Shown: positions 32,566 to 44,120, counted from the first letter of the stretch. The stretch is 64,000 nt of DNA from Okapia johnstoni (GCA_024291935.2 CM044313.1:85249001-85313000); one strand, 5' to 3'. Numbers and translations: made by a program. Notes: generated by a model not told the origin, from the letters alone.

Positions 32566-32761
32566 CTCAGTTGCTCAGTTGTATCTGACCCTTTGTGACC
32601 CCATGGACTGTAGCCCGCCAGGCTGCTCTGTCCATGGGATTCTCCAGGCAAGAATATTGGAGTGGGTAGCCATTTCCTTCTCCAGGAGATCTTCCCCACC
32701 CAGGGACTGAACCCACATCTCCTGCGTCTCCTGCATTGGCAGGCAGATTTTTTTACCACTG
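32566..32761 (-). mobile_element. Bov-tA SINE nested in an LTR, with TSD
   Basis: Minus-strand copy with a perfect 10-bp TSD, ATCCAGTATG, at 32556-32565 and 32762-32771. It has a small internal duplication (TCTCCTGCG then TCTCCTGCA). Confidence 0.95.
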
Positions 32762-33010
32762 ATCCAGTATGACTAGTTTTCTTACAAGAAGAAATTTAGA
32801 TGTAGAGAAGCAAAGATTGCAGACAGGGAGAAGACTTCTCTACAAGCCAAGTAGAAAGCCCTGGAACGGACCCTTCCATCACAGCTCTCAGATGGAAACC
32901 TCCTGCTGACACTTCAATCTCAGATTTCTAGTATCAAAACTGTAAGAGGGTAGCAATGTTTATTGTCCAAGCCACCCAGACTGTGGTACAAAAGTCTTAG
33001 CAAACTAATT
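32762..33010 (+). mobile_element. MaLR-type LTR, right part
   Basis: Continues with GTTTTCTTACAAGAAGAAAT, CTCTACAAGCCAAGTAGAAA, CTGCTGACACTTCAATCTCA, CCAAGCCACCCAGACTGTGG and AGCAAACTAATTA, the right half of the LTR begun at 32405. Confidence 0.75.
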
Positions 33011-33089
33011 ATGGAGTAAATAAGAATTGAATCAGTATGATTGCATCTAAAATAAGCCTGCATATAATGTCTGTGTGGTTTTAATATCT

Positions 33090-33175
33090 CTCTCCACCCA
33101 CATCTCCTTCATCTCCATCTGCATCTGCATCTCTTATCTGTATCTGAACTTGTATCTGCTTCTTCATCTCCATGT
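33090..33175. repeat. Degenerate CATCTC/CATCTG hexamer repeat
   Basis: CATCTC, CATCTG and TATCTG units recur imperfectly. The protein frame across it is an artefact. Confidence 0.85.
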
Positions 33176-34256
33176 CTACTGCTTATGCATATGTTTGTCT
33201 ATTATTGGTGGAGGAGGACTTGACATTACAGTGCTAAGCAAAAATGAGCTGAGCTAAAGAACCATTTTTTATCATTATAGGTAGATTTAATAATGATGAA
33301 AATCATTCAACAAGTAATTTGCACAGTATCATCCTAAAAGCTTTTTTCATTTTCTCTTTCTAGATCTACTTCCCATAGTTTTCTTTATTTTGTTTGATAA
33401 ATATTATTTTAGTTTCCTCTCAGAATTTATCATCAGGAAAATCCATTATAAATGCAATATGAAAACAAACTGAAACTGGTTCTACCGATATATTAAGTAA
33501 TTAAATTATTTTATTTAGAAATATACTACTCAGAATGATTATTTTCTAACTTCTGAAGTTTCCTTTTAGACACTGACATGATAAAACTTTTCACATTGTA
33601 GTTTAATAACAAAGCAATTTAGTTGTTTTAGTTGCAATTACCCTTTGCTGACTATTTAACATATATCATACTGAATAAATGATCTTAAATTTTTCCATAT
33701 AGTAGATTTCAAAGGGGTCACGACAATAATTTTTAATGTAAAATAATTTGAGTCTATCAACATCTTTGTGTTACTTTCACAATTAATATTGCTTTAAAGT
33801 TTAAACATACTATAATATCCTAATCTTTTCTAAATTCAAAAGTCCCAAAGTTACTTAAAGTGTTAGTATGGGGGAAAAATCTATCAGCAGTTATATGTAT
33901 TATAAAGTAATATAAAATACCAACTCACTAGTTTACACAATGCTAAGCCAAGTAATTTTAATAAATGATGTTTCCCTTGAATAAATATAACCTCAAATAT
34001 CTGACTGCTTTCTGGCAACACAACATTGTTAAGCAACAGTTCTCTAATTAAAATTTTAAAAAATTTAAAAAATCTCTGACTGGTAATTGTAAAAATAATG
34101 CAATTGTAAAACTTATGTAATCAAATGTACCAAAAGTTGTTACTATGCTTATTCTTACATGCCAATATTTTCAGTGAAAAATATTTTTGTTCCTTTTTAA
34201 TCCTGATTTTAATAATTAAAATAAAATTTAGATTCATTTATTTAAATTTATTATTT
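33176..34256. other. Unassigned AT-rich sequence
   Basis: About 1.1 kb without a gene or a repeat I recognise. Confidence 0.5.
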
Positions 34257-34269
34257 TCACCCCTAAAAA

Positions 34270-34484
34270 GTGAAACAAAAAGTGAAAATATTAGTCTCTC
34301 AGTCGTGTCTGACTCTTTGCGACCCATGGACTATAGCCCGCCAGGCTCCTCTGTCCATGAGATTGTCCAGGGAAGAATATTGGAGTGGGTAACCATTCCC
34401 TTTTCCATAGGATCTTCCTGACCCAGGGATTGGACCTGGGTGTCCTGCATTGCAGGAGATTCTTTACCATCTGAGCCACCAGGA
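34270..34484 (-). mobile_element. Bov-tA SINE with TSD
   Basis: Well-preserved minus-strand copy. A perfect 13-bp TSD, TCACCCCTAAAAA, is at 34257-34269 and 34485-34497. The head complement GAGCCACCAGGATCACC overlaps the TSD edge. Confidence 0.96.
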
Positions 34485-34497
34485 TCACCCCTAAAAA

Positions 34498-34830
34498 TGC
34501 ACTTCCAATTGTAATCTGACCAAATCCAAAGATTGTTTGTACTAGTAATACTTCTTCTTTCATTCATATAGTCTCTGAAGATCTCAAATGCTCACATCAT
34601 CATTTCTGTTGATCCTCACAAATCTCTGTCAGTTATACAGGGTATGGATTACTTTCTGTTTTGTTTCATGAGGAGTGGTAAACATGATTTGAGAATTATA
34701 TGTGGTAGAAGGAAAACTATAAGAAGCTGAATGTGTGACTTTGGAGACTGCTGTTTGATGTATATGTAGAAGAGAAGAGGTAAATTTAAAAATGATAAAG
34801 GGAGAGATACAAGGAGTATTCTCCAGGACT
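34498..34830. other. Unassigned sequence
   Basis: No gene or repeat is recognised. Confidence 0.5.
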
Positions 34831-34880
34831 ATATACATATATATATATGTATATATATACACACACATATATATAAAATT
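34831..34880. repeat. AT/AC dinucleotide repeat
   Basis: TATATACATATATATATATG followed by a short CA run and another TA run. Confidence 0.92.
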
Positions 34881-34889
34881 ATAAATGTA

Positions 34890-35098
34890 CACACATAGTG
34901 GTAAAGAATCCACTTCCCAATGCAAGAGATGCAGGAGACACAGGAGATGTGGGTTTGATCCTTGGGTCAGGGTGATCCCCTGGAGGAGGAAATGACACCC
35001 CACTCTAGTATTCTTGTCAGAAGAATCTTATGGACAGAGGAGCCGGGTGGGCTACAGTCCTTGGGGTTGCAAAGAGTCAAACATGACTGAGAGAAAGC
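34890..35098 (+). mobile_element. Bov-tA SINE
   Basis: It starts inside the head at TAGTGGTAAAGAATCCACTT, has a small GGAGACACAGGAGATG duplication, B-box-like GGGTTTGATCC, and the tail AACATGACTGAGAGAAAGCAC. Confidence 0.92.
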
Positions 35099-35194
35099 AC
35101 ACACATACATCAATATGTATAATATATTTATAAACTATGCATATATATTTTAAGTTATGATACATATTAGAATAAAAACAAACAACAAGAAATC

Positions 35195-35298
35195 CTGCTA
35201 TGGTCTGAATGTGTGTGTTTCCCCCAAATTCATACATTCATGCATTGAAATTCTAATGCCCAATGTGATTTTATGGGTTGAGGTATGTAGGAGATACT
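35195..35298 (+). mobile_element. MLT1-type MaLR LTR, left part
   Basis: TGCTATGGTCTGAATGTGTG and CCCAAATTCATACATTC are the classic start of an MLT1 LTR. A BovB tail then interrupts it. Confidence 0.9.
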
Positions 35299-35461
35299 CA
35301 GAAGCGGGCTACAAAGAATGAGATGGTTGGATGGCATCATCAACTCAATGGACAAGAGTTTGAGCAAACTCTGGGAGATAGTGAAGGACAGGGAAGCCCG
35401 ATGGGCTGTGGTCTGTGAGGTCACAAAATGTCGGCACAACTGAGAGACTGAAGAGCAACAG
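35299..35461 (+). mobile_element. BovB 3' tail nested in the MLT1 LTR
   Basis: GAATGAGATGGTTGGATGGC ... GAGTTTGAGCAAACTCTGGG ... GGCACAACTGAGAGACTGAAG. MLT1 text lies on both sides. I could not fix a TSD. Confidence 0.88.
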
Positions 35462-35722
35462 GCCATGGGGGTGGAACGCTCATGAATGTGATTAGTGCTT
35501 TAATAAAAGAGACTGAACAGAACAGTCCAGCCCCATCTGCCCCTTAAGGCTATTACATGAAGTCTGTGACCCAGAAAAGAGCCCTTGCTGTCCATGCTGG
35601 CCCCTGGTTGCAGACTTCAAGCCGCAAGAAATGTGAGAAAGAAATGTTTGCTGTTTACAGGCCACCCAGTCTGTGGCATTAATATTTTGTTATTGTAGCC
35701 GGAATGAATTAAGACAATGCCT
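35462..35722 (+). mobile_element. MLT1-type MaLR LTR, right part
   Basis: Continues GGGGTGGAACGCTCATGAAT, ATTAGTGCTTTAATAAAAGA, GTTTACAGGCCACCCAGTCT, TTTTGTTATTGTAGCCGGAA and the end GAATTAAGACA. Confidence 0.9.
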
Positions 35723-36289
35723 GACCATTTTAATAAGCAAATAAACACTGCCTATTTAAAGCATAATGAGACTATTTGCATGAACTTTTTTGAATGTGGA
35801 ATCATAAACATTAAAATCAGGATTTAAGCAATGGAATATCTGAAAAGAAACTTTAAAGAGATAAATATCTATGTTTGATGAGTATCTTAATAAGAGCTGT
35901 TTAGTTTTGTTTTGTATTTAATAAACTCAAAGTGTAAAACAATGTTCCGGGAGCCTGCAAATTATCTTCTAACTTGAGATATTATAAGAAATGTATTTGA
36001 ATAGAATTAGAATTTTAAGCCTTAAATTTGTCTATTTGCTGTCTAGTTATCATATTTGATTGCTTCATGAAAATATAATATTTTATTATACTATTAAACT
36101 TGTATAACACCAATTGTTTTATTTCAAATAATGAATATAGGCAAACATTTAATGCAAAAAAAATAAGTATATTATTTAGGGTCTGATTCACTACTGATGT
36201 ATAATGATACTGTACTATTCTATATTATAATCAATAATTCTAGCATATATATTATATATATAAGTACATATATTATTAAGAAAAAAACT
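35723..36289. other. Unassigned AT-rich sequence
   Basis: No gene or repeat is recognised; a short TATATA run lies near 36244-36262. Confidence 0.5.
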
Positions 36290-36299
36290 AGGTGACCTT

Positions 36300-36508
36300 G
36301 GGCTTCCCAGATGGCACAGTGGCAAAGAATCTCACTGCCAGTGCAGGAGGCTCAAGAAGCTCAGGTTCAATCCCTGGGTTGTGAAGAAACTCTGGAGTAG
36401 AAAATGGCAACCCACTCCAGTATTCTTGCCTGGAAAATCCCGTGGACAGAGGAGCCTGGCGGGCTACAGTCTGTGGAGCCACAAAGAGTAGGACACAACT
36501 GAGCATGC
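36300..36508 (+). mobile_element. Bov-tA SINE with TSD
   Basis: Near full length: GGCTTCCCAGATGGCACAG ... GGACACAACTGAGCATGC. A perfect 10-bp TSD, AGGTGACCTT, is at 36290-36299 and 36509-36518. Confidence 0.96.
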
Positions 36509-36679
36509 AGGTGACCTTATCTGCTTAGATTTTTTTATTGGTAATTTGTATTTCAAATATTGGAGGTGATAAATAGTACATGTTTTTTCTGGCCAACAAT
36601 TATTTAAAAGTAAAGTGAGCTGCAAACTGTAAAGATCTGGAACAATTCATTTATTCACCTTTATAACTAATGTATGTGT

Positions 36680-36850
36680 GTGTGTGTCATGTACTAGATA
36701 ATATGCATTGATTGGGTGGGTATGATTTGCCAGGAACTCATCCCACCTTTGTACATTAGTTTTCACAGCAATTTTGTAAGGGGTAGCACTCTATTCCTCT
36801 CTACAGAAGAAGAAAAAGAAGAAAAAAACAAAGACAAATTTCTCTGATGG
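36680..36850 (-). mobile_element. Possible MIR SINE
   Basis: GTTTTCACAGCAATTTTGTA, GGGGTAGCACTCTATTCC and CTACAGAAGAAGAAAAAGA follow the order of the MIR complement (TCTCACAACAAC..., TACTATT, TTTACAGATGAGG). Strongly diverged. Confidence 0.4.
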
Positions 36851-37417
36851 CAAAGAACACTTTGAGATCATAGTAATCACAGTCCTAATCTATATATATT
36901 TTGAAACATTATTTTGTCAATAATGTATTTGTTAATATCAAGACAAATATAAAGTGATATATTACCTACCATGTTCTTTAGGGAGAGTGAAGGCTCTTGT
37001 ATAATATGACTAAGACACCTAACTCCTATTACTGGGATTAATGAGGCTATACACAGATACCTAAGACATATAATCAGATATAATGAAATTGAAGTACTAC
37101 AATTTATCCCTGACTAACACTTTTGATATTAAATATGCTCTTGGAGACAACTGTAACAAATATCACACCTGAAATTAGTATTTCTGGGGCTGTTTTCAAG
37201 ATGCCAAAATAATTGCAATTTTTTGTATTTTGTCTGATTCTGATTTTCATTTCTGTCCTTAAACTGCTGTTGTTCACATAGTTTACTTAACATCAGTAAA
37301 ATTGTGTTGTTTAATAGAAAGATATCATTTTCATAAATAAGCATTTATGCATAAATAAGCATTATTTGCATAAATAAGCTTATAAAGTTAAACTCACATA
37401 TTTTCATGCTTAATCAA
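36851..37417. other. Unassigned AT-rich sequence
   Basis: No gene or repeat family. CATAAATAAGC occurs three times between about 37331 and 37379. Confidence 0.5.
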
Positions 37418-37628
37418 TTAAAGTGAAAGTATTAGTCAGTTGTGTCAGATTCTTCGAGACCCCATGGACTGTAGCCCCCCAGGCTCCCCTCTGTGCATGG
37501 TATTCTCCAGGCAAGAAAACTAGAGTGGGTGACCATTCCCATCTCCAGGGGATCTTCCTAACCCGGGGATTGAACTCAGGTCTCCTGCATTGCAGGCAGA
37601 TTCTTCACCATCTGAGTTATGAGGAAAC
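37418..37628 (-). mobile_element. Bov-tA SINE
   Basis: Minus-strand copy: AAAGTGAAAGTATTAGTCAG on the left, TTCACCATCTGAGTTATGAGG (degraded head complement) on the right. Confidence 0.92.
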
Positions 37629-38037
37629 TAAATTGCTTGCTAAAAAGTGTTGATATTTTGGTCTCACTCTTTGAAATATTATACAGTAGGTTTGATAGAG
37701 TTGCCCCCAAATCTAGATGTTTATTTAAGAACCTATGTGATTACTGATTCATGTGGTTCATGGAACACATTTATGAGTATTACAGATGAAGTTTTATTCT
37801 GTATTATCAACTTGGGAGTTAGCCCTCAGATCCTTCTCAGTTTGCATTCTCTTGGGCTACTGAGCAGGGCCAGTGAATTGATTTGTCCAAATCATTCATG
37901 TTTTAGTGAAAGAAAAGTGACCTTTCAGATATTTATATCCTATCATAGTGAATTATTATAGCTTACAAGATATGATGCTTGCTTTATTTTTCCTTCCTCC
38001 TTCATGTTTTATTATTCCTTAATGCCTGATATCTCCA
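37629..38037. other. Unassigned sequence
   Basis: No repeat is recognised. A frame at 37647-37961 (104 residues) has no domain I know, and nothing supports it as a gene. Confidence 0.45.
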
Positions 38038-38039
38038 CT

Positions 38040-38257
38040 TGTTGCTGTTGTTTAGTTGCTAAGTTATATCCAACTCTTTGTGACCCCATGGCCTGTAGCC
38101 CACCAGCTACAGAGGACTGTCCATGAAATTTCCCATGCAAGAAGACTGGAATGGGTTGCTGTTTCTTTCTCCAGGGGATGTCCCTGACCCAGGAATGGAA
38201 CCTGTGTCTCCTGCATTGGCAGACAGTTTCTTTACCACTGATCCACCTGGGAAGCCC
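38040..38257 (-). mobile_element. Bov-tA SINE
   Basis: Minus-strand copy: GTTGTTTAGTTGCTAAGTTA on the left, CACTGATCCACCTGGGAAGC on the right. An 11-base CAGCTACAGAG insertion-like stretch lies near 38105. Confidence 0.93.
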
Positions 38258-38599
38258 ATCTCTTCTTACATAACTCAATTATATTACATTAACATTAGTA
38301 TCAGAAAATTCTATTTATTCATCTCCAGTATCTCTATTTTCCTACAACTGATTAACCATCAGATTAAGATTAACTTGCCATTCTAATCAGGAAAACTTTC
38401 TTCCCTCTTGGAGGTTTGGCCTAGCACTCTCTTAATGTGTCCCATGGCATCTAGAAGGTAGTGTTTTTGGAGCACTTGCTTCACTATACGGCAGTTGTTA
38501 GCTTACTGTCATTATCCTTTCCAACCTGAAAAAATCCATGCATTTCTACACCCACAACAATTCTCACAGTGAATTGTGAATGGCAAAAAATACAATTTC

Positions 38600-38769
38600 T
38601 TTTATCTTTATTTATATTTATTAAAGTCTAATTGACAGGCCAATACTATATTAGTTTCAGGTGTACAACCTAGGGTTTAATATTTTTATAAATTATACTT
38701 TGTTTAGAATTATTAAAAAATAATGGCTATATTTCCCTGTAATGTACAATACATCCTTTTTGCTTATTT
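38600..38769 (-). mobile_element. Old L1 3' region, left part
   Basis: TTAAAGTCTAATTGACAGGC, TATTAGTTTCAGGTGTACAA and TATATTTCCCTGTAATGTAC recall the complement of a cetartiodactyl L1 3' region. It resumes after the SINE at 38770-39124. Confidence 0.7.
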
Positions 38770-39124
38770 CTTTCTTTCTTTTTGACTAGGCTTGGTCTTT
38801 GTTGCTGCGCAGGCTTTCCTGTAGTTGTGGCGAGTGGGGACTACTCTCTAGTTGCTGTGAGAGAGCTTCTCATTGCAGTGGCTTCTCTTGTTACAGAGCA
38901 TTGGCTCTAGGGTCCTACAAGCTTTAGTAGTTGCAGCACATGGGTTCAGAAGTTGCATCTCCCTGACTCTACAGCACAGGTTCAATAGTTGAAGCACTCA
39001 GGCTTAGTTGTTCCAAGGCATGAGGGATCCTCTCAGATCAGGGATCTCCAAAGATCATGGGTCCAATCCATGTCTCCTGCACTGGCAAGTGTATTCTGTA
39101 CCATTGACCCACCAGGGAAGCCCC
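38770..39124 (-). mobile_element. CHR-type SINE nested in L1, with TSD
   Basis: On the minus strand this is the longer cetartiodactyl CHR SINE. Head complement CCACCAGGGAAGCCC is at the right, followed by a body alternating CAACTACT/GAAGCC-like units, seen on the plus strand as AGTTGCTGTGAGAGAGCTTC and GTGGCTTCTCTTGTTACAGA. A 9-bp TSD, TGCTTATTT, is at 38761-38769 and 39125-39133. It is older than the Bov-tA copies. Confidence 0.85.
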
Positions 39125-39300
39125 TGCTTATTTATTTTACACATACTAGTTGTGTCTCTTAATATCATCCCCCTCTACTGCTAAGCTGCTGTTTGTTCTC
39201 TACATCTGTGAGTCTGCTTTGTTTTATTACAGACATTTATTTGTTGGTTTTTAAATAAATGAAAATTTTATATTAGTGGCTTCTTTTAGTTTTAGGATTG
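39125..39300 (-). mobile_element. Old L1 3' region, right part
   Basis: GCTGTTTGTTCTCTACATCT and GTGAGTCTGCTTTGTTTTAT continue the L1 complement interrupted by the CHR SINE. Confidence 0.65.
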
Positions 39301-39375
39301 ACCATTTTTTGGGGATTATGTTTTCAACATTTTTATGTGCTTTCCAGAAGCCATTTAAAACTTCATAAACTTACT

Positions 39376-39628
39376 ATCTAGTCAAAGTTATGGTTTTTCC
39401 AGTAGCCAGGTATGGATGTGAGAGTTGGACTATAAAGAAAGCTGAGCACCAAAGAACTGATGCTTTTGAACTGTGGTGTTGGAGAAGACTCTTGAAAATC
39501 CCTTGGACTGCAAGGAGATCAAACCAGTCAATCCTAAAGGAAATCAGTCCTGAATATTCATTGGAAGGACTGATGCTGAAGTTGAAACTCCAATAGTTTG
39601 GTCACCTGATGTGAAGAGTCGACACATT
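39376..39628 (+). mobile_element. BovB internal fragment (older type)
   Basis: It covers the GCESWTIKKAE...WCWRRLL...SNQSILKEISPEYS coding block and ends soon after ATG-TGA. The BovB tail is absent, so the copy is truncated at both ends. The frame 39390-39596 is part of it. Confidence 0.9.
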
Positions 39629-40960
39629 TGATTACAAGAATCAGGAAATTAAGAAAATAAATCTACTGAAGTAGCTTGAGACTGTAAGAGGTGGGGAGGA
39701 AAAACATCCAGAGAGAGATGGCAACTGAATAGGTCCTTCAGCACAAGCATAATGAAAGGATCAGGAGCAAGAGGCAAAGGATGGAGCTAAGGCTCCCAGG
39801 ATGGTCTGCACTGGGACTCCTCTGTGAGTCCTCTGTGGCTCTTTTGTGGATTTTCTAGAAACAGAAAGACATTTTCCTGGCCTTTTTCTGGCATTGCCAG
39901 TGGCAAGTGGACAGCAGGGAGCCAGCCATCATCAGTCAATCATCGCCACCACAGATCTTCAACAGGATCTTCCAGTATTCTCCTCAAGTATTTCCCAAGA
40001 GGCGATGGTATAGCGACTTGCTGTAGAGCCATTTGCGCTTCAATCTGATGTCCAGAAGATCGATCTCACTGAGAGACTCCAGGATGTGAATCAGGGTCTG
40101 GTCCTCTGTTTCTGCTCCACCCTATGGCTTGTTAAGCCTTTTGGCAAAGAAGAAGCTGGGGTATTCTTGAGCCATGTCTCCATGGCCAGCCTTCCCCCCT
40201 CCACATTCCCAGAAATCTCTAAGCAGATGCTCTTCTCAACGTTCTACTCCTTGACATTAGCTGATACGTATTAAAATTGGCCAGGAGCATATGTGATGAT
40301 GCCTTGGTTTCCAAATGGAGCTGGAGGCTTGACAAGGGTGATAGATAGACTGTGGGTACCCTGGGTAGTCCAATCTGATCTGCTAGTGCCCGGAACAAGG
40401 CACTGATGTCTTCTCAGGGTGGGTTCCTGGGGGCTGCTGCCCAGGGGCAGCATGGGTTGGTCTGACACTGGGAATGCTGGGAATGAGTTTCCTTCAGAGA
40501 GAGGGTATATTTCATAGGGGACCCGCTTGTTGGGTGGAAAAGGGCGAAGCCAAACCCTCAGGGAAGACCAGAGGGTCCCGGGTATAGTTTTGGCAGGTTG
40601 GCTTCTCAAACATTCAGGACCTTTTGACCACCTATCTGAAGAAGTAGTCCTGGCTGAACTGCCCCAGGTAGTTAACCATGGTTATCCAGCTAGATGCCAG
40701 GCATGTTGGGAGGGACTAGCCACCATAGAGCCAGGCTCTCTGCCAGGTGCAGAGGTTGGTAGCTGCTGTGTGTGGGTGAAGCCTGGGAGATCCATGGCTA
40801 GATCTGGCCACCAACCACAGCAGTAGTGGACTGCAAGGGACAAAGGGGGACACAGCAAGAGCAGCTACCTCCACTTTCATTCAGGCAGCCCACCTAGGGC
40901 TAGGGGCACTTGTCCACTCAAATGAGGGCAGGGCATTTTATTTATGTCCTTCCCCTTGAC
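39629..40960. other. Unidentified GC-richer segment, possible retrocopy remnant
   Basis: About 1.3 kb is clearly less AT-rich than the flanks and contains no repeat I recognise. Several frames look protein-like on the minus strand: 40271-40609 (112 residues, with SLRVWLRPFPPNKRVPYEIY) and, in another place, [20 protein letters not shown] (about 40025-40085) followed by LYHRLLG and a stop. No single frame runs through. It could be a decayed processed pseudogene on the minus strand or an unlisted repeat. I do not recognise a parent gene and name none. Confidence 0.3.
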
Positions 40961-42235
40961 TTCATGAAGAGCAGAACATTTATTTGTAAATTATCACCTA
41001 GATTTTTGCCAGATCCTTTGCTTTCCAAATGTTTACTGGATAAAGATCTTTTCTACCAAGGGAGGAATATGTACCTGACCTGAGTGACTAATTCCACCCC
41101 CCCTTTGTTTTTAATTTCTTCACTGATAATACTAGGTTAGAAAGATCCAAGAAACTCACTCTTCTTAGCAAAGTTTACCTTTGACTTTTTTGGAAACTAA
41201 GATGTGAAACAGAATGATAGGTGGAATACTGAGAATAGATTGTACTGGTGACATATTTTATATCTAATAATAGTATTATGCTAGGATTTGCATATTTCTA
41301 TTTTTAGGAAAAGTTATAATGAAGAAAATGTGGGCAATGGAAAAGGTTATATTTGTTATATGCATTAATAAATAATTAGCTTTATACCAGTAGGGTAGAG
41401 TAACTGGACTATTTCAAGATAAAGAGCAACTTTGAATAAGATGAATCCATTCATTGGTTGGAATGTTTCAACTTATTTTTAAAAATAATCTTTAATGCAT
41501 ATGCATGAAGCCAGCATTAAAAAAAAACTTTATATTTGTAAAGCACAAAACTTACTTTGTTTTCCTTTGTAGTTTCAGATGTTACCTGGTGTAAATCATG
41601 GTTCAGAGTTAAGAGAAACAAGAAAGAAAAAGCTTTTATTTTCTGATCAGGAGATGAATAAAACTTTAGCCTACACAAATCATGTTTTGGCATAACTTTT
41701 ATTAATATGTCATGGACAATTTAGCTCAGGTTTGTCTTAGATTAATCGCCTAGTAATATTGATAACTATAAGTCTGTCAAAATGAGAAAAAAACTTTACA
41801 AATTCAATAGTATTTCATAAGCAGATGATGGAAAGATATAATGCTTAATGACAGAGTCATTAAAATTTTCTTTTATTTCTAAATACTTTATAATATTTAT
41901 ATGATGGGAAAGTTATCAAAAGTTATAGACATTTCTTATTTACATCAGAAGTTATTGATCACATAATCTTATTTTCTAAACCAAGATTGGAATAGTGAAG
42001 GCAAATTTAAAGTACACTTTCCTAAGAGTTCTCTCTAAAAGATAATAGCGTTTTCTGAGAATGTCACAATTAAGCAAAATATTTTATTGTTCTTTATAAT
42101 GGGATTTTCTTTTAAATAATAGTCAGAAAAATCCCTCAGAATATATATATTCAATATTCTTATTTCTACTTCTAAATTATGCCTTTAATTTTTATATCAC
42201 ATACAATTTTTATTTTGAATATTAGCATGATTAAA
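40961..42235. other. Unassigned AT-rich sequence
   Basis: About 1.3 kb without a recognised gene or repeat. Confidence 0.5.
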
Positions 42236-42500
42236 ATTGGCAGTTTTTTAGAGTTACAATGTACATCATAGTGACTATACTTACTGTATTATAAACCTGA
42301 AAGTTTCTAAGAAAGATCTTAAACGTTCTCATCACAGAAAGGAAATGGTAATTAAGTAACTTGATGCAGGTGGTAGCTAATACTATGATAGTAATGATTT
42401 TATAATCCATAAAAGCATAAATGCATTAAATAAACATATTGTACATCTTAAACTTGTACTGTTTTATATAAATTATATCTAAATAAAACTGGAAAATTAA
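42236..42500 (+). mobile_element. L1M 3' end
   Basis: GTTACAATGTACATCATAGT, CTATACTTACTGTATTATAA, CTTAAACGTTCTCATCACAG, ATATTGTACATCTTAAACTT and TAAATAAAACTGGAAAATTA are in the order of an L1M 3' UTR. Confidence 0.8.
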
Positions 42501-42689
42501 AAATTAACATTTTCATAAAGATAACTGGGAAAGTCTAAGGCAAAGACAAGTGTTGGATTTCAAAAAAAAAGAATAAAACACCATACAACATCTTCCAATT
42601 TCTCAACACATGTAAAAACAGCATAGCAAAAGGCACCAGAAGTACCTAGTACCATAAACAGAATATGCTCAGATATTTAGAACCAACTG

Positions 42690-43200
42690 TACCACAGCTT
42701 GTTCATCTGAAGACCCAATTCTATGAGATTGAATTTTTAGTAAGTAGAATAGTCCCTCCCACACACACCAGAGATGTCTACCTTCTAATCTCTAAAACCT
42801 ATGAATATATTCTCTTACATAGATAAAGAGATCTAGCAGATGCAATTATATTAAGGCCTAAATGGGGGAGATTATTCTGGCTTGTCAGAGTAGGGCCAGT
42901 ATAATCCAAAGTGTCCGTATCAAAGAAAGTCAGGAGGGTAAGAGTCAGAAAAAAGGAAGAAGCGGAGGTCAGAGTGATGTGGAGCCATTAGCCAAGGAAT
43001 TTAGGCAGCCTCTTGCTGTTGAATAAAGCAAGGATGTAGGCTTTCCAGGAGCACCTGAAAGGAAGACCACCCCACCAACCACTTGATTTTAGAAGTTTTA
43101 AACTCCAGAACTGTAAGATTATAAATTTGTGTTATTTTAAGGTACTAATTTTGTGATAGTTTATTTAATCAGTGATATAAAAGCAAATAGACTGTTAAAG
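42690..43200 (+). mobile_element. MaLR-type LTR remnant
   Basis: Landmarks: GATCTAGCAGATGCAATTAT, GGAGATTATTCTGGCTTGTC, AGCGGAGGTCAGAGTGATGT, CCAGAACTGTAAGATTATAA and TTAAGGTACTAATTTTGTGA. Strongly diverged. Confidence 0.7.
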
Positions 43201-43360
43201 AACAAGACAGTATAAACACTAGAGCCATGTATTAGGGACAGGAAATAATCATTCACCACAAATAGAGGAAAGTGTACAGCCAAAAAAAATAGAAGACCCA
43301 GCACATCCAAAAACAAAACAAAAAAGCATAGTAATATTATAAAAAGGAAAGAACAGACAT

Positions 43361-43406
43361 ACTCAGCTGATTAAAAATAAAGTACTCAGCTGATTAAAAA
43401 TAAAAG
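43361..43406. repeat. 23-bp tandem duplication
   Basis: ACTCAGCTGATTAAAAATAA plus three bases occurs twice in direct succession. Confidence 0.92.
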
Positions 43407-43424
43407 AGAGGGCATAAGATTTAG

Positions 43425-43740
43425 GATTGGCCATAAATTTAATCACTGGTGTCCTTATAAGAAGAGACAAAGACACACAGACACACAGGGATAATGACAT
43501 GCGGAAACGGGGCAGATTGAGTGATGCATCTGCTTGCTAAGGATTGTTATTCAACACCAGCAGTGGGAGAGAGGCTTGGGAACATGATATCCCTCAGAGT
43601 CAACAGAAGAAATCAATCTTGTTGACACTTTGTTGATTTCAGAGTTCTAGCCCTAGAACTGTGGGGGAAGAAAACTTTGCTGCAAACCACTCAGACTGTG
43701 GTACTTTGTTACAGCAGCCATAGAAAACAAGTACAATACC
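43425..43740 (+). mobile_element. MaLR-type LTR remnant, second copy
   Basis: CACTGGTGTCCTTATAAGAA, ACACACAGACACACAGGGA, GTTGACACTTTGTTGATTTC, CACTCAGACTGTGGTACTTT and GTTACAGCAGCCATAGAAAA follow LTR order. The left part of the LTR is missing. Confidence 0.7.
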
Positions 43741-43907
43741 TTTGATCTAAACTTTACCATGAGTATTTTCACCCATTAAGCACTTTACTTGGCACTAGCC
43801 CTTGAACAAATCCTTGCAATTCAAGCATGGATTAGACTGAAATATTTTTATCATTGAAAACTCACTTATATCTCATTGCTTACTTTTTGAGGACTAAAGT
43901 GTGTACA

Positions 43908-44120
43908 TGTTAAGTTGCTTGTCATGTCTGACTCTTTGCCACCCTATGCTGTAGCCCACCAGGCTCCTCTGTCCATGAGATTCACCAGGAAAGAATGCTG
44001 GAGTGGGTTGCCATGTGCTCCTCCAGGGGATCTTCCTAACCTAGAGATCAAACCTGTGTCTCTTATGTTTTCTGCATTGGCAGGTGAGTTCTTTACCACT
44101 GGTGACCCCTTGGAAGCCCC
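43908..44120 (-). mobile_element. Bov-tA SINE
   Basis: Minus-strand copy: GTTAAGTTGCTTGTCATGTC on the left, TTACCACTGGTGACCCCTTG (altered head complement) on the right. Confidence 0.9.
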
